From the NCBI GenBank assembly GCA_964516435.1, contig CAZEZP010000100.1:1-64000 (forward strand): a stretch of 64,000 bases of DNA, given 5' to 3'. The notes beneath the pieces were generated by a model. It was given only the letters and a program-made list of their open reading frames with translations, was not told the origin of the DNA and did not search any database. Below are positions 15,279-27,088 of the stretch, piece after piece. The translations under genes were made by a program, and so were the position numbers. Position 1 is the stretch's first letter, and each line of letters opens with the position of its first letter. This DNA comes from HGW-17 sp964516435. GTDB lineage: Bacteria > Myxococcota_A > Polyangia > HGW-17.

Positions 15279-17720
15279 ATGCGCAGTTTCATTCGGTTCC
15301 TGCTTGCCTTTTCCCTGATGATCCCCGCCGGGACGGGGTGCCTCAAGGAAACGGAAATCCCCGACATCGACGGGCACGATATCAAGGTCACCTTCATCCA
15401 CACATCCGACTGGCACTCGCGCCTTCTGCCCTATTACCTGCAGGTGGGCGAATCCGACAAGGCTCTGGGGCTGGACGAGAATTCTCCCAACGTGGGCGGT
15501 GCGGCCCGCGCGGCCACGCTCATCAAGCGCATCCGGGCCGGCGGCGGCCGGGTGGTGCACGTGGACACCGGCGATGTCTTCCAGGGCGCGCCCATCTTCA
15601 ATGAATATCTCGGCGAAGTGGAGTTCCTCCTGTACAACATGCTGCATGTGGACGCCTTCGTCGTGGGCAACCACGAATTCGACATGGGCGTCACCAACTA
15701 CGTGAACAAGACCATCGAATTCGCGCGGTTCCCCATGCTCAACATGAACTACGCCATGGAGAACCCCAATGCGCCCGGCGCCTCGCAACTGGCCCGTGTC
15801 ACGCATCCCTACACCATCGTCAACGCCCAGGGGCTGCGCGTAGCCATCATCGGCGCAGGCAGCCTGGGCTCCATCGTCTCCATGTACGAAGGCGGAAACT
15901 CCCTGGGCGTCACGCCCGTGGAAACCATTGAAATGATCCAGTTCTACGTGGACTACCTGCGCCCGCTGGCCGATGTGATCGTGGTGGCCAGCCACTTGGG
16001 ACTGCGTTCCGAAAAACAGATGGAGCGCGGCAGCGATGACCAGGTCATCATCGAAGATCCCGAGAACTGCGAGGAAGGCCAGAACTGCGTGTCTCCCGAC
16101 GCCCTGTGCGTCTCGCACCAGCGCCTGCCGGGCGACGAGCAGATCATCGCCAACACCGAGGGCATCGACGTGGTGTTCGGCGGCCATCTGCACATCGTGC
16201 TCTCTCCGCCGGAAGTCATCAAGGACTGCCGGCCCGATCCCTCCTGCCCCCAGTTGGTGGACCTGATGGAACGGCGCGGCTGCCTGCGCACCACCCGGGA
16301 CGCCAATGGCAACCTGCTTTCGGTGCAGTACACCCGCTCCCGCGAGGTGCCGCTGATGCATTCGGGGGCGTTCCTGAAATTCATCGGCCAACTGGACACG
16401 GTGTTCGGCGTGCCCGACGAGCCGACCTCCGGCGACCCCATGGAACATGCCCTGTGGGAGATCAACCGCTGGGAACTGAAGGCCTACCGGCAGATCATCC
16501 ACCCCATGGACAACCGCATCCCGCCGGAGCAGTTCGACGGCGATACCCTGCGCGTGCTGGATTTCTACAAGCCGCAACTGTACCGCCACCTGCCGCTGAC
16601 CCGCTTCATCGCGTTCGCCCCGGTGAAGATCCGGCGTTTCGCCACGGGCTATGGCGATTCCGCCCTGGGCAACCTGGTGTCCACCGCCATCCAGACGCGC
16701 CGCCGCGTGGAAACGGATTTCTCGCTCACCAACACGCTGGGCATCCGTTCGGACATCGAGGCGGGTCCGGTGAGCATCGAAACCCTGTACAACGTGTTCC
16801 CGTTCGAGAACACCATCACCACGCTCACGCTCTCGGGCATGGAGGTCAAGCAGTTGCTCGACTACGTGGCGCTGCGCTCGGCCCGGCGCGGCTGCCAGGC
16901 GCAGGCGCAGGTGGCTGGCGTCACGTTCGTGATGAACTGCAACGACACCGTGCGCCCGCCGTTCAAGAATCCGGAGAGTTACGAGAGCGCGCACCGCATC
17001 ACCATCGGCGGGTCGCGCTTCACCAATCCCGAACGCTACGGCATCAATCCCGCCACGCAGAAACCGATGTGCTCGTATGACGGGCTGCGTTGCGTGTCGG
17101 GCGGGCCTGCCGGAAATCCGACCACCTGCGACGACGCCGTAGAACCTGCCCTGTCCTGCCCCGAAGGCACGGCCTTTGGCGAAGGCGGATGCTGCCCGGC
17201 CGGGGAATTGTGCACGCCGCTGGGCTGCGGGCGTCCCATCTCCCTGCTGAGTTCCTATACGCTCGCTGCCAACGATTACATTGCTGCTGGCGGTTCCGGC
17301 TTCCGCGTATTGCAATACAACACGACGCAATACAATACAGGTATTCCCTTGCGCGATGCCGTCATCGATTACATGGCCATCAACTATCCGGGCTGCGGCG
17401 TGAACCTGCCGGCTTCCGAGCGGGAGCGCATCTCCCAACTCAAGGCGCAGGCGGCATCCCAGACCCTGACCGATTTCAAGAGCGCCTTTTCCGCATTCAT
17501 CTCCAGCCTGCGCTATTCGCAGTCCCGCTATGCGGCCTGCGCCCAGCAGATCGCGGATGCGCTCGTGAAAGACTGCAGTTACCTGGAACGCAATTCCGCC
17601 GAGCGCATCGACTGCGAACGCTCGCTCATGATTTCGGCACTGGACATGTGCATCCGCCTGCCGTGCATCGAGGCCCGGGAAGAAGGCCGGATCGATCGTG
17701 TGTATCCCTCGTACGAATAG
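15279..17720 (+). CDS. 5'-nucleotidase family surface protein
   Basis: 813 residues. Of several in-frame starts, the ATG at 15279 has GGAGGT 6 bases before it and begins the signal peptide, with a weak lipobox-like GTGC near residue 20. The metallophosphoesterase domain shows TSDWHSRLL, DTGDVFQG, VGNHEFDMG and FGGHLHI, the family metal ligands. A 5'-nucleotidase C-terminal domain follows (for example NTLGIRSDIEAGPVSIETLYNVFPF, where N and R contact substrate in the family). It differs from the nucleotidase at 5687 by Cys-rich insertions near residues 250-300 and 600-660. It probably releases phosphate or nucleosides from nucleotides outside the inner membrane. The next gene starts 7 bases after the stop. 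Confidence 0.92.
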   Translation: MRSFIRFLLAFSLMIPAGTGCLKETEIPDIDGHDIKVTFIHTSDWHSRLLPYYLQVGESDKALGLDENSPNVGGAARAATLIKRIRAGGGRVVHVDTGDVFQGAPIFNEYLGEVEFLLYNMLHVDAFVVGNHEFDMGVTNYVNKTIEFARFPMLNMNYAMENPNAPGASQLARVTHPYTIVNAQGLRVAIIGAGSLGSIVSMYEGGNSLGVTPVETIEMIQFYVDYLRPLADVIVVASHLGLRSEKQMERGSDDQVIIEDPENCEEGQNCVSPDALCVSHQRLPGDEQIIANTEGIDVVFGGHLHIVLSPPEVIKDCRPDPSCPQLVDLMERRGCLRTTRDANGNLLSVQYTRSREVPLMHSGAFLKFIGQLDTVFGVPDEPTSGDPMEHALWEINRWELKAYRQIIHPMDNRIPPEQFDGDTLRVLDFYKPQLYRHLPLTRFIAFAPVKIRRFATGYGDSALGNLVSTAIQTRRRVETDFSLTNTLGIRSDIEAGPVSIETLYNVFPFENTITTLTLSGMEVKQLLDYVALRSARRGCQAQAQVAGVTFVMNCNDTVRPPFKNPESYESAHRITIGGSRFTNPERYGINPATQKPMCSYDGLRCVSGGPAGNPTTCDDAVEPALSCPEGTAFGEGGCCPAGELCTPLGCGRPISLLSSYTLAANDYIAAGGSGFRVLQYNTTQYNTGIPLRDAVIDYMAINYPGCGVNLPASERERISQLKAQAASQTLTDFKSAFSAFISSLRYSQSRYAACAQQIADALVKDCSYLERNSAERIDCERSLMISALDMCIRLPCIEAREEGRIDRVYPSYE

Positions 17721-17727
17721 GAATGCC

Positions 17728-19125
17728 ATGAAGAAGCTTCTCTGGATTTTCTTGTCGGTTTTCGGCTTCGCCTGCACAGAGACGGTTCGTCTCGACAGCG
17801 AGGTGGTCTCCTTCGAAGTCACGTTCGTGAACGCCCCATCCTGCGGCACTGCTGGCCAGTCCATGTGTCCGTTTTCGCTGCAGGCGGGAGATTTCACGGT
17901 GCGCCTGCGCGTTCGCGCGGTGGATGCGGACCACCAGACGGTTGCAAATTTCCACAAGTCCGTGGTGGTCTCCACGGTGCCCTCGGGACTGTTCCCATCG
18001 GGGCCCCTGGTGCACCTGCTGCCGGACAACCGCAAGGTCATGGTGCTTCCGCTGGCGAACGGCACATGGGAAGGCGATGTTTCCTTCATCGGCGCCTTCG
18101 GCACGGTGCGCATCCTGGTGGAGGACATGGGCTACGAACCGGCGCCGAACGCTTCCACGGCCGCATGTGCGAACCTCTATCCGGCCCAGGGTTGCTACGC
18201 GCCCGACGACGACAACCCCAATCCCGGAAGCGGTGCGGTGGGCGTGGCCGATGCGCTGTCCTTCCACACGCCGCGCCTGTCCGACATCCAGAAGCCGTGG
18301 GATGAGAGCCTGGTGGTGAACAATTCCCGCGACAAGGAAGCCTCCCCCCTGTCCGGATTCCGCGTCACCATCGAAGGGGATCCCTACACGGGCACGGATA
18401 CCTGCGCACCAGGCGAGAGCCGCCTGGTGGTCACGTCGATTTCCGTAGCAGGATTCAATCTTTCGGACGTATGCGACCCGTTGTTTCCCGATTATGCACA
18501 CCTGTATGTCTACAACTTCAGCACGCCTGAAGAGACCTCGCGCGGCGACTGCATCCTGTCCCTGCAGGGCGGAATCGACGAGTTCCAGGGCTTCACGGAA
18601 ATGAAAAATCCCTTGTGGGAAGTGGACCGCTGCAAAGAAGGCGATGCTTTCTGCACACCGGGCCAGCCCAAGTGCACGCGTTTTCTGCCGTCTCCCGTGG
18701 AAATCACGCCTGCCATGCTGGCTGACCTGCTGACGATGGAAAAACTGGAATCCTCCCTCGTCGAGGTGCGCAACGTGACGGCTTCCAGCGAGTTCAGGCG
18801 CTGCGATGCCAACGGAGACGGCGTCATCGACTACGCCATCCCCGAGGAAAAGAACTGCAAGTACGACTGCGGAGACGAAGTGGGCTGCGTGGTCAAGGAA
18901 GACTACGACATCTACTTCACCTGGACCATCGACGTGGGCGGCATGGAAGTGGGCGTGGTCAGCCGCGGCATCGTTCCGTTCGACCCAGAGGCCGAATCCA
19001 GCCTGGGCCGCTCCATCTACCGCATCCGAGGAACGCTCAAACACCTGGATTTTGGCGCGCCGGCCTGGATCCTCCTGCCGCGGGATGCGGGGGATTTCTG
19101 CCTGGATGCCAGCGACTGCCCGTGA
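17728..19125 (+). CDS. Lipoprotein with putative tandem OB-fold-like domains
   Basis: 465 residues. The ATG at 17728 has AGGA just upstream, inside the end of the nucleotidase gene, so the two are almost certainly co-transcribed. A short signal ends near VFGFAC (weak lipobox). The first 120 residues are a beta-rich domain. Then LVVTSISVAGFNLSD, LYVYNFSTPE, GDCILSLQGGIDEFQG and a later LESSLVEVRNVTASSEF resemble the two OB-fold domains found beside secreted nucleases and phosphatases (YhcR type). This is an inference from local pattern. It may bind nucleic acid or nucleotide fragments for its neighbour. Confidence 0.75.
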   Translation: MKKLLWIFLSVFGFACTETVRLDSEVVSFEVTFVNAPSCGTAGQSMCPFSLQAGDFTVRLRVRAVDADHQTVANFHKSVVVSTVPSGLFPSGPLVHLLPDNRKVMVLPLANGTWEGDVSFIGAFGTVRILVEDMGYEPAPNASTAACANLYPAQGCYAPDDDNPNPGSGAVGVADALSFHTPRLSDIQKPWDESLVVNNSRDKEASPLSGFRVTIEGDPYTGTDTCAPGESRLVVTSISVAGFNLSDVCDPLFPDYAHLYVYNFSTPEETSRGDCILSLQGGIDEFQGFTEMKNPLWEVDRCKEGDAFCTPGQPKCTRFLPSPVEITPAMLADLLTMEKLESSLVEVRNVTASSEFRRCDANGDGVIDYAIPEEKNCKYDCGDEVGCVVKEDYDIYFTWTIDVGGMEVGVVSRGIVPFDPEAESSLGRSIYRIRGTLKHLDFGAPAWILLPRDAGDFCLDASDCP

Positions 19126-19163
19126 CGACGGCGTGATTTTTCGACCGAGAATGGAGGTTTTTC

Positions 19164-20873
19164 TTGCGTACACTCATTTTCTCCCTGGTATTGGCAAGTT
19201 TTTCGACAGTTCCGGTTTTCGCCCAGACGCCGCCGCCGGCCGGAGACCCGCCGGCGAATCCGGTTTCCAGTGAAGCGACGGGGGATGCCACCCCGGTGCA
19301 GGACGAGGGCAAGGACGCCAAGCCCGCCGACGGCGAGGCGGCCCGCGAGGAACGCCGGTGGCAGCGCCGCCTGCGCCGCGAGGAGCGGGGCTTCATGCCC
19401 ATGCCCGAATTCCTGGCTCCGGAGCGCTATTTCGTCGATACGCGCATCGCCTTCATCCTGGGTGACGACGATTTCCTGCACAAGGCGGGCGAGACCATCG
19501 TCGACAGCCCGCTGCCGGGATTCGGCAACCGTCCGGGATACGAACTGTTCTTCGACAACCTCGACTCGGCGCGCACCGGGCGCGAAAACCAGTTCCACAT
19601 CGTGCTGTACAAGAAACTGGCCGGCTACATCCCGGGACTGGTCACGGAAGGCGCCATCGTCACACGCTACGACTTCTCCGCGGCGCGCGACGGCAAGCTC
19701 CAGGATGCCGGCACGTACCTGCTGGTGCGCTACGAGGAACCCGGCACGAAGGGCGAGTTCTCGCTGACCATGTTCCCCGTGTCCACCGACCGCTTCCGCC
19801 TGGGCTACCTGTACGACCTGACCTGGGGCGGCGCCGACACGTTCGCCTCCGCCTACCGCCAGATGACGCCAGGAATCAAATTCAACTACCGCGCGCCCGA
19901 CCTGTACGCATTCCTGGGCTTCAAGACGGCCCGCGTGCTGACCAACCCGCCGCCGGGCTCCAACAAGGGCCGCGAGAACGAGACCGTCTACGCCATGCTG
20001 GGCGGCTTCGGCTGGACGCCGGGTGAAAAGTTCAGCATCGAGGCCAACGGCGGCTACTTCCAGATGGGCGAGAACCCCAACCTGGGCGTGGAAGGGGAAA
20101 TGGTGCACCTGCTGGGAATTTCTTCGCGTATCGCCTACATGGAAGGCATGAAACTGGGCATGAGCGCGGATTTGCGCTTGTTCCGCTCGGATCCGGAATT
20201 CGTGGAATCCCTCATGGCCCGCCCCTCCTACAAGCCCGGTTTCCATTACCTGGTCTCCCTGGAGGGCAATTTCCTGGAGCAGTCGCTGTCGGATCCCGAC
20301 AAGTACGGCACCACCGTGTTCCAGCCGGCCTACGCGGGCGCGCTCAACTTCAAGATGCAGAAGGATCTGGCGCGCTTCACCTTCACCCTGTTCTCCCGCT
20401 CGCTGTCCTTCATCCTGCTCAACGTGCCCTCCTACGTTCCCTACCAGGCCATGAGCGCCGACCTGGAAAACACGCCCGAAGTGTTCGCGGCCCTGGGCGG
20501 CGACTACTACTTCCCCAAAGCCCATCTCACCCTGGGGGCAACCCTGGGCCTGCAGATGCCTGCCGCGGCCAAGGTGCACCTGACCGCCACCACTGGCGCC
20601 TCCGAGGTGGATCTGGGAATCCGCACCATCGTCGTGCGCAACGAGGGGGAACTCTCCGTGCTGCCCGATGGCGAAGACGCCCTGCCCATCTTCGGCGCCA
20701 AACTGAACCTCAAGTGGGACCTCTCCGAGATGATGAGCATGTCCTTCGTGGTGCTCTACCAGCGGGATCCCAACTTCACTACCCTCAAGACCCTGCCCAA
20801 CGGCACCGCCAAGCGCGAATTCGAGGACCCCAACAAGTTCGGCGCAGCCGTCATCTGCACTGCGAAATTCTGA
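19164..20873 (+). CDS. Putative outer-membrane beta-barrel protein
   Basis: 569 residues starting with TTG, supported by GGAGG six bases before and by an immediate Sec signal peptide (MRTLIFSLVLASF...VFA, cut before QTPPP). A Pro/Glu-rich linker follows, then about 480 residues of alternating hydrophobic/aromatic strands separated by polar turns. The protein ends in phenylalanine (TAKF), as outer-membrane barrels do for BAM recognition. It is likely a porin-like channel. It lies 38 bases after the OB-fold lipoprotein and probably belongs to the same transcript as the nucleotidase, which would suit uptake of its products (inference). Confidence 0.75.
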   Translation: MRTLIFSLVLASFSTVPVFAQTPPPAGDPPANPVSSEATGDATPVQDEGKDAKPADGEAAREERRWQRRLRREERGFMPMPEFLAPERYFVDTRIAFILGDDDFLHKAGETIVDSPLPGFGNRPGYELFFDNLDSARTGRENQFHIVLYKKLAGYIPGLVTEGAIVTRYDFSAARDGKLQDAGTYLLVRYEEPGTKGEFSLTMFPVSTDRFRLGYLYDLTWGGADTFASAYRQMTPGIKFNYRAPDLYAFLGFKTARVLTNPPPGSNKGRENETVYAMLGGFGWTPGEKFSIEANGGYFQMGENPNLGVEGEMVHLLGISSRIAYMEGMKLGMSADLRLFRSDPEFVESLMARPSYKPGFHYLVSLEGNFLEQSLSDPDKYGTTVFQPAYAGALNFKMQKDLARFTFTLFSRSLSFILLNVPSYVPYQAMSADLENTPEVFAALGGDYYFPKAHLTLGATLGLQMPAAAKVHLTATTGASEVDLGIRTIVVRNEGELSVLPDGEDALPIFGAKLNLKWDLSEMMSMSFVVLYQRDPNFTTLKTLPNGTAKREFEDPNKFGAAVICTAKF

Positions 20874-21095
20874 TCCGCAGCCAAAGTCCCCCGGTTTCGA
20901 GGGAAAAAGTTTCATCCCGTTTTCCGTTTTCCGCATGAACAATTGAAATAATAAAAAGAAGAATAATAATAATATTGCATTGTAATTTTGTGAAAGGTTT
21001 CGGGTTTGCAAACCGCAGCCATTCGTGATAGACACCAACGAGCTGTTTTCGCGGCGCGGCCGGGGCGGGGGAAAACGGCGTCCAAGGAGTAAGAC
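20874..21095. promoter_or_regulatory. AT-rich region upstream of secA with a 12-bp palindrome
   Basis: A strongly AT-rich stretch (20940-20990) contains TTGAAA followed at promoter distance by several overlapping TAATAAT-like boxes, so the exact promoter cannot be fixed. GGTTTGCAAACC at 21003-21014 is a perfect 12-base palindrome lying between these boxes and the gene, operator-like in position. Confidence 0.35.
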
Positions 21096-24164
<3,069 letters not shown>

Positions 24165-24488
24165 AAAATCTCCTTTTCCGGCCCTGTCCTCCGGTTTCAC
24201 GGCACGATTTTGGCCTCTGTCTCTGCCTTCTGCATTTTGATTAGTGATGATCCGGCGCCAGGGTTGGCGCGATTCATTCCGTGACGATCCGGCGTCATGT
24301 TTGCCACCTCGAGAGCCGGCACCCGGACGCGGCGGCAAGGCACGGACGACGGCCGGACGCGACCGAGGCGGCGGCCCGGTCGAACCCGGGATTTATTCGG
24401 TTTTCTGACATCTTCCTAACAATCGGACGCCGGAAGTGGTCCGGTACACGGCGGAAATCCTCGACCCGCCAAAGGAGGAACAGCCGAA
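24165..24488. other. Intergenic region between secA and the beta-helix lipoprotein
   Basis: 324 bases. It contains the direct repeat at 24244-24297. TAACAAT near 24417 might be part of a promoter, but no convincing -35 pairs with it. No terminator with a U-run was found after secA. Confidence 0.4.
24244..24297. repeat. 17-bp direct repeat, operator-like
   Basis: GTGATGATCCGGCGCCA (24244-24260) and GTGACGATCCGGCGTCA (24281-24297) match at 15 of 17 positions, start-to-start distance 37. The second copy is itself an inverted repeat (TGACG, six bases, CGTCA). This could be a pair of regulator sites before the beta-helix lipoprotein gene. Confidence 0.45.
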
Positions 24489-26318
24489 ATGCCGCGACAT
24501 CTTCTGCCAAATGCTTTTCGAATGGCTTGTCTGCTTTTTTTGCTTGCCTGTGGCGAAACGACGAAAGGGATGGAAAATACCACCAATACCAACAACATCA
24601 ACAATCAAATAAATAATACGAACAACACAAATAATATAAATATAAACAATGAAAATAATATAAACAATAATACGAACAACATGAACAACAGTTCACCCAT
24701 CCAGTCGGATCTCTGCCGGGGCGTGGATCCCAGCCAGGCTTTCACGTGGGACGAAACACAGGAAATTCCCATCGAATTGCAGGGCGACCGCATCACGGCG
24801 GGTGACGGCGTATCGGTGGCAGGAACGCAGGCGACCATCACGAAATCCGGCGTGTATCGTATCAGCGGCCAACTCTCCGATGGACGCATCGTGGTGGATG
24901 CCGGTGCCACGGCCCGCGTGGTGCTGATACTCGACGGCGCCCGGTGGACCTCCGCAGTTGCGGCGCTGGAGGCGGTCTCGGCGGCGCAGGTGCAGATCCA
25001 CCTGCCCGGGGGAAGCGAAAACAGTTTGACGGACGGGTCGACCCGCCCTGCCGGAGCCGCCAACGCCACCCTGCACGTGGCCAGCGATCTGGTGTTCACG
25101 GGAACGGGCCGTCTGGCCGTGCACGGACGCTACAACGACGGCATCCGCAGCATGAAAGGACTTTCATTCCGCGGCGGCGCGTTCCAGGTGGATGCCTCCG
25201 ACGACGGCATCGTCGCGGAAGACTGCCTGGCGGTGGAGGATGGAGATTTCCAGGTGCAGACGCTTTCCGGGGATGCCCTGAAGGTGGAGAAATCCCTGGA
25301 TGCCACTTTGGGATTCATTCATGTGCACGGCGGGAACTTCGTTCTCGATTCCGCTTCCGATGGCATGCAGGCGGCGTTGACGGCGCTGCTGGAGGGGGGG
25401 ACCTTCGACATCACGTGCGCCGGAGGAGCGGTGGGAACGCTCGATGAAAACATCTCCGCCAAGGGGATCAAGGCGGGAGTGGACCTGACCATCACCGGGG
25501 GAACGTTCGCCATCAACTCGGCCGACGACGGGCTGCATTCGGACCGCTCCATCGCCATCACGGGCGGAACGTTCGACATCGCCACACTGGACGACGGCAT
25601 CCACGCCGAAACCAGCCTGTCCGTGGCCGGCGCATCCGTCGCCATCACGAAGTGCTACGAAGGACTCGAAGCCGTCGCCATCACCATCGACAGCGGCACC
25701 CTGCGGGTGGCATCCTCGGACGATGGCATCAACGCGGCCGGCGATGCATCGCCCCGCACGCTGACGATCAACGACGGATACATCTTCGTGAACGCGGTCG
25801 GCGACGGGCTGGACATCAACGGTTCCATCCGCATGACGGGCGGCACGCTCGTGGTGCAGGGCCCCGTGGTGAATTTCAATTCTCCCATCGACTACGACCA
25901 GACGTTCGCACTCACGGGAGGCACCATCGTGGCTTCCGGCTCCTCGGGCATGGCGCAGGCGCCCAGCACGACGGGCACCACGCAGTATGCCGTACTCTGG
26001 GGTTTCTCCAGCACGGTGCAGGCCGGAACCCTCATCCATCTGCAGGCGTCGGACGGAACGCCGCTTCTGACACTGCGCACCAGCAAGGCCGTGCAATCGG
26101 TGCTGTATGCGTCGGACGGTCTCGGCCCCGGGTCCTACTCCGTCTACACGGGCGGCACCTACTCGGGCGGCACGGAAAAAGACGGCATCCTCTCCGGGGG
26201 GACTTACACGCCAGGCTCCCTTTTCCGCAATTTCACCATCACCTCGGTGGTCACCAGAATCAACATCCAGAGTGGACCGCCTTCGCCGCCCGCGGGTTTC
26301 TCTCCCCCGATGTTCTGA
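24489..26318 (+). CDS. Beta-helix carbohydrate-binding lipoprotein (Cthe_2159/DUF4353 type)
   Basis: 609 residues. GGAGG lies upstream of the ATG, and the signal ends in LLAC (Cys near 21). Residues 28-68 are an almost pure Asn/Thr/Ile linker encoded by an AT-rich tract, a typical flexible outer-surface spacer in this lineage. The rest is a right-handed beta-helix with repeated turns of the form GGTFxIxSADDGLHS, DASDDGIVAE and SSDDGINAAG. The recurring DDG-[IL] turn is the signature of the family whose Clostridium thermocellum member binds acidic polysaccharide with calcium. It is likely displayed on the surface to bind polysaccharide. Convergent with the FMN reductase, with 28 bases between stops. 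Confidence 0.88.
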   Translation: MPRHLLPNAFRMACLLFLLACGETTKGMENTTNTNNINNQINNTNNTNNININNENNINNNTNNMNNSSPIQSDLCRGVDPSQAFTWDETQEIPIELQGDRITAGDGVSVAGTQATITKSGVYRISGQLSDGRIVVDAGATARVVLILDGARWTSAVAALEAVSAAQVQIHLPGGSENSLTDGSTRPAGAANATLHVASDLVFTGTGRLAVHGRYNDGIRSMKGLSFRGGAFQVDASDDGIVAEDCLAVEDGDFQVQTLSGDALKVEKSLDATLGFIHVHGGNFVLDSASDGMQAALTALLEGGTFDITCAGGAVGTLDENISAKGIKAGVDLTITGGTFAINSADDGLHSDRSIAITGGTFDIATLDDGIHAETSLSVAGASVAITKCYEGLEAVAITIDSGTLRVASSDDGINAAGDASPRTLTINDGYIFVNAVGDGLDINGSIRMTGGTLVVQGPVVNFNSPIDYDQTFALTGGTIVASGSSGMAQAPSTTGTTQYAVLWGFSSTVQAGTLIHLQASDGTPLLTLRTSKAVQSVLYASDGLGPGSYSVYTGGTYSGGTEKDGILSGGTYTPGSLFRNFTITSVVTRINIQSGPPSPPAGFSPPMF

Positions 26319-26346
26319 TGCGGATTTTCGACGCCCTGACTCCAGG

Positions 26347-26943
26347 TCACTTCGGGGAATCCGGCTCCTGTGCGTGCAGTCTTGCAAGCAGCCAGGCCAT
26401 GTTCTCCCCCAGTTTGCGCATGGTCAGCAGACCTTCCTCGTCCTGCTCCACCTCGCCCGGCAGACGGCCGATCCCCATGTTCCAGTACACGGATCCCACC
26501 ACCACCATCTGCGCGATGAGAAAATAGTGGTTGAGCGTGTCGAAGGCATGGATGGCGCCCCCGCGGCGCACGGCCACCACGCCTGCCCCCACCTTGCGCG
26601 CCAGCAGGTCGCCGTTGACGCGCGAAACCATGCCGGTGCGGTGCAAGAGCGCCAGCATTTCCGATGTGACGTCCGCGAAATAGACGGGCGATCCCAGCAG
26701 GATTCCGTCGGCGGCGCGCATGCGGGCGAAGATTTCGTTGAGGGCGTCATTGGATATGGCGCACATTCCGTTCCGGTTGCGTCCGCAGGCACGACAGCCG
26801 CGGCACGGCGACAGGGGATGATCCGCCAGGTGCAGGATTTCCGTCCAGATGCCGGCTGCCTGCAGCGGTTCGAGCGCGTGTTCCAGCAGCCGGGCCGTGT
26901 TGCCCTGTTTCTGGGGACTTCCATTGATGGCCAGCACATGCAT
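26347..26943 (-). CDS. NADPH-dependent FMN reductase / flavodoxin-fold protein
   Basis: 198 residues. The ATG at 26943 (GGGGAGGA upstream) starts directly with the flavodoxin-like strand and FMN phosphate loop MHVLAINGSPQKQGNT. CRGCRACG near residue 50, with a later cysteine (GMC), matches the Cys-containing iron-sulfur-flavoprotein-like branch. GSPVYFADVTSEMLALL is the usual second FMN contact. Probably a cytoplasmic flavin or quinone reductase. Divergent from the FHA/sigma-54 activator (145-base gap), which might control it. Confidence 0.9.
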   Translation of the reverse strand: MHVLAINGSPQKQGNTARLLEHALEPLQAAGIWTEILHLADHPLSPCRGCRACGRNRNGMCAISNDALNEIFARMRAADGILLGSPVYFADVTSEMLALLHRTGMVSRVNGDLLARKVGAGVVAVRRGGAIHAFDTLNHYFLIAQMVVVGSVYWNMGIGRLPGEVEQDEEGLLTMRKLGENMAWLLARLHAQEPDSPK

Positions 26944-26999
26944 GCGAAATCCTCCCCGGGACCGGAAGGGTGTACGCGTTTTCCGGACCCGCGCGGCGC

Positions 27000-27028
27000 A
27001 GGATACCATCGGCGTTCGGAGCCACCAA
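27000..27028 (-). promoter_or_regulatory. Candidate promoter for the FMN reductase gene
   Basis: Minus strand TTGGTG (27023-27028), 17-base spacer, TATCCT (27000-27005). The predicted start near 26993 gives a leader of about 50 bases. Next to it, CCGGAA and TTCCGG (about 26972-26986) form a small inverted repeat. Confidence 0.35.
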
Positions 27029-27088
27029 TGCATTTTTTTCGGCAACACAGCCGCACCGACGCCGATAACCAGCAAGGAGGTGAAGGGC

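Noticed and set aside
15078..18128. 1016-codon minus-strand open frame
   Set aside because: Antisense to the 5'-nucleotidase and OB-fold lipoprotein genes; its protein has low-complexity His/Arg/Gly composition and no motif.
24374..24390. T-arm-like hairpin (CCCGG, TCGAAC loop, CCGGG) suggesting a tRNA
   Set aside because: The loop lacks the TTCRA consensus and no acceptor, D or anticodon arms fit around it.
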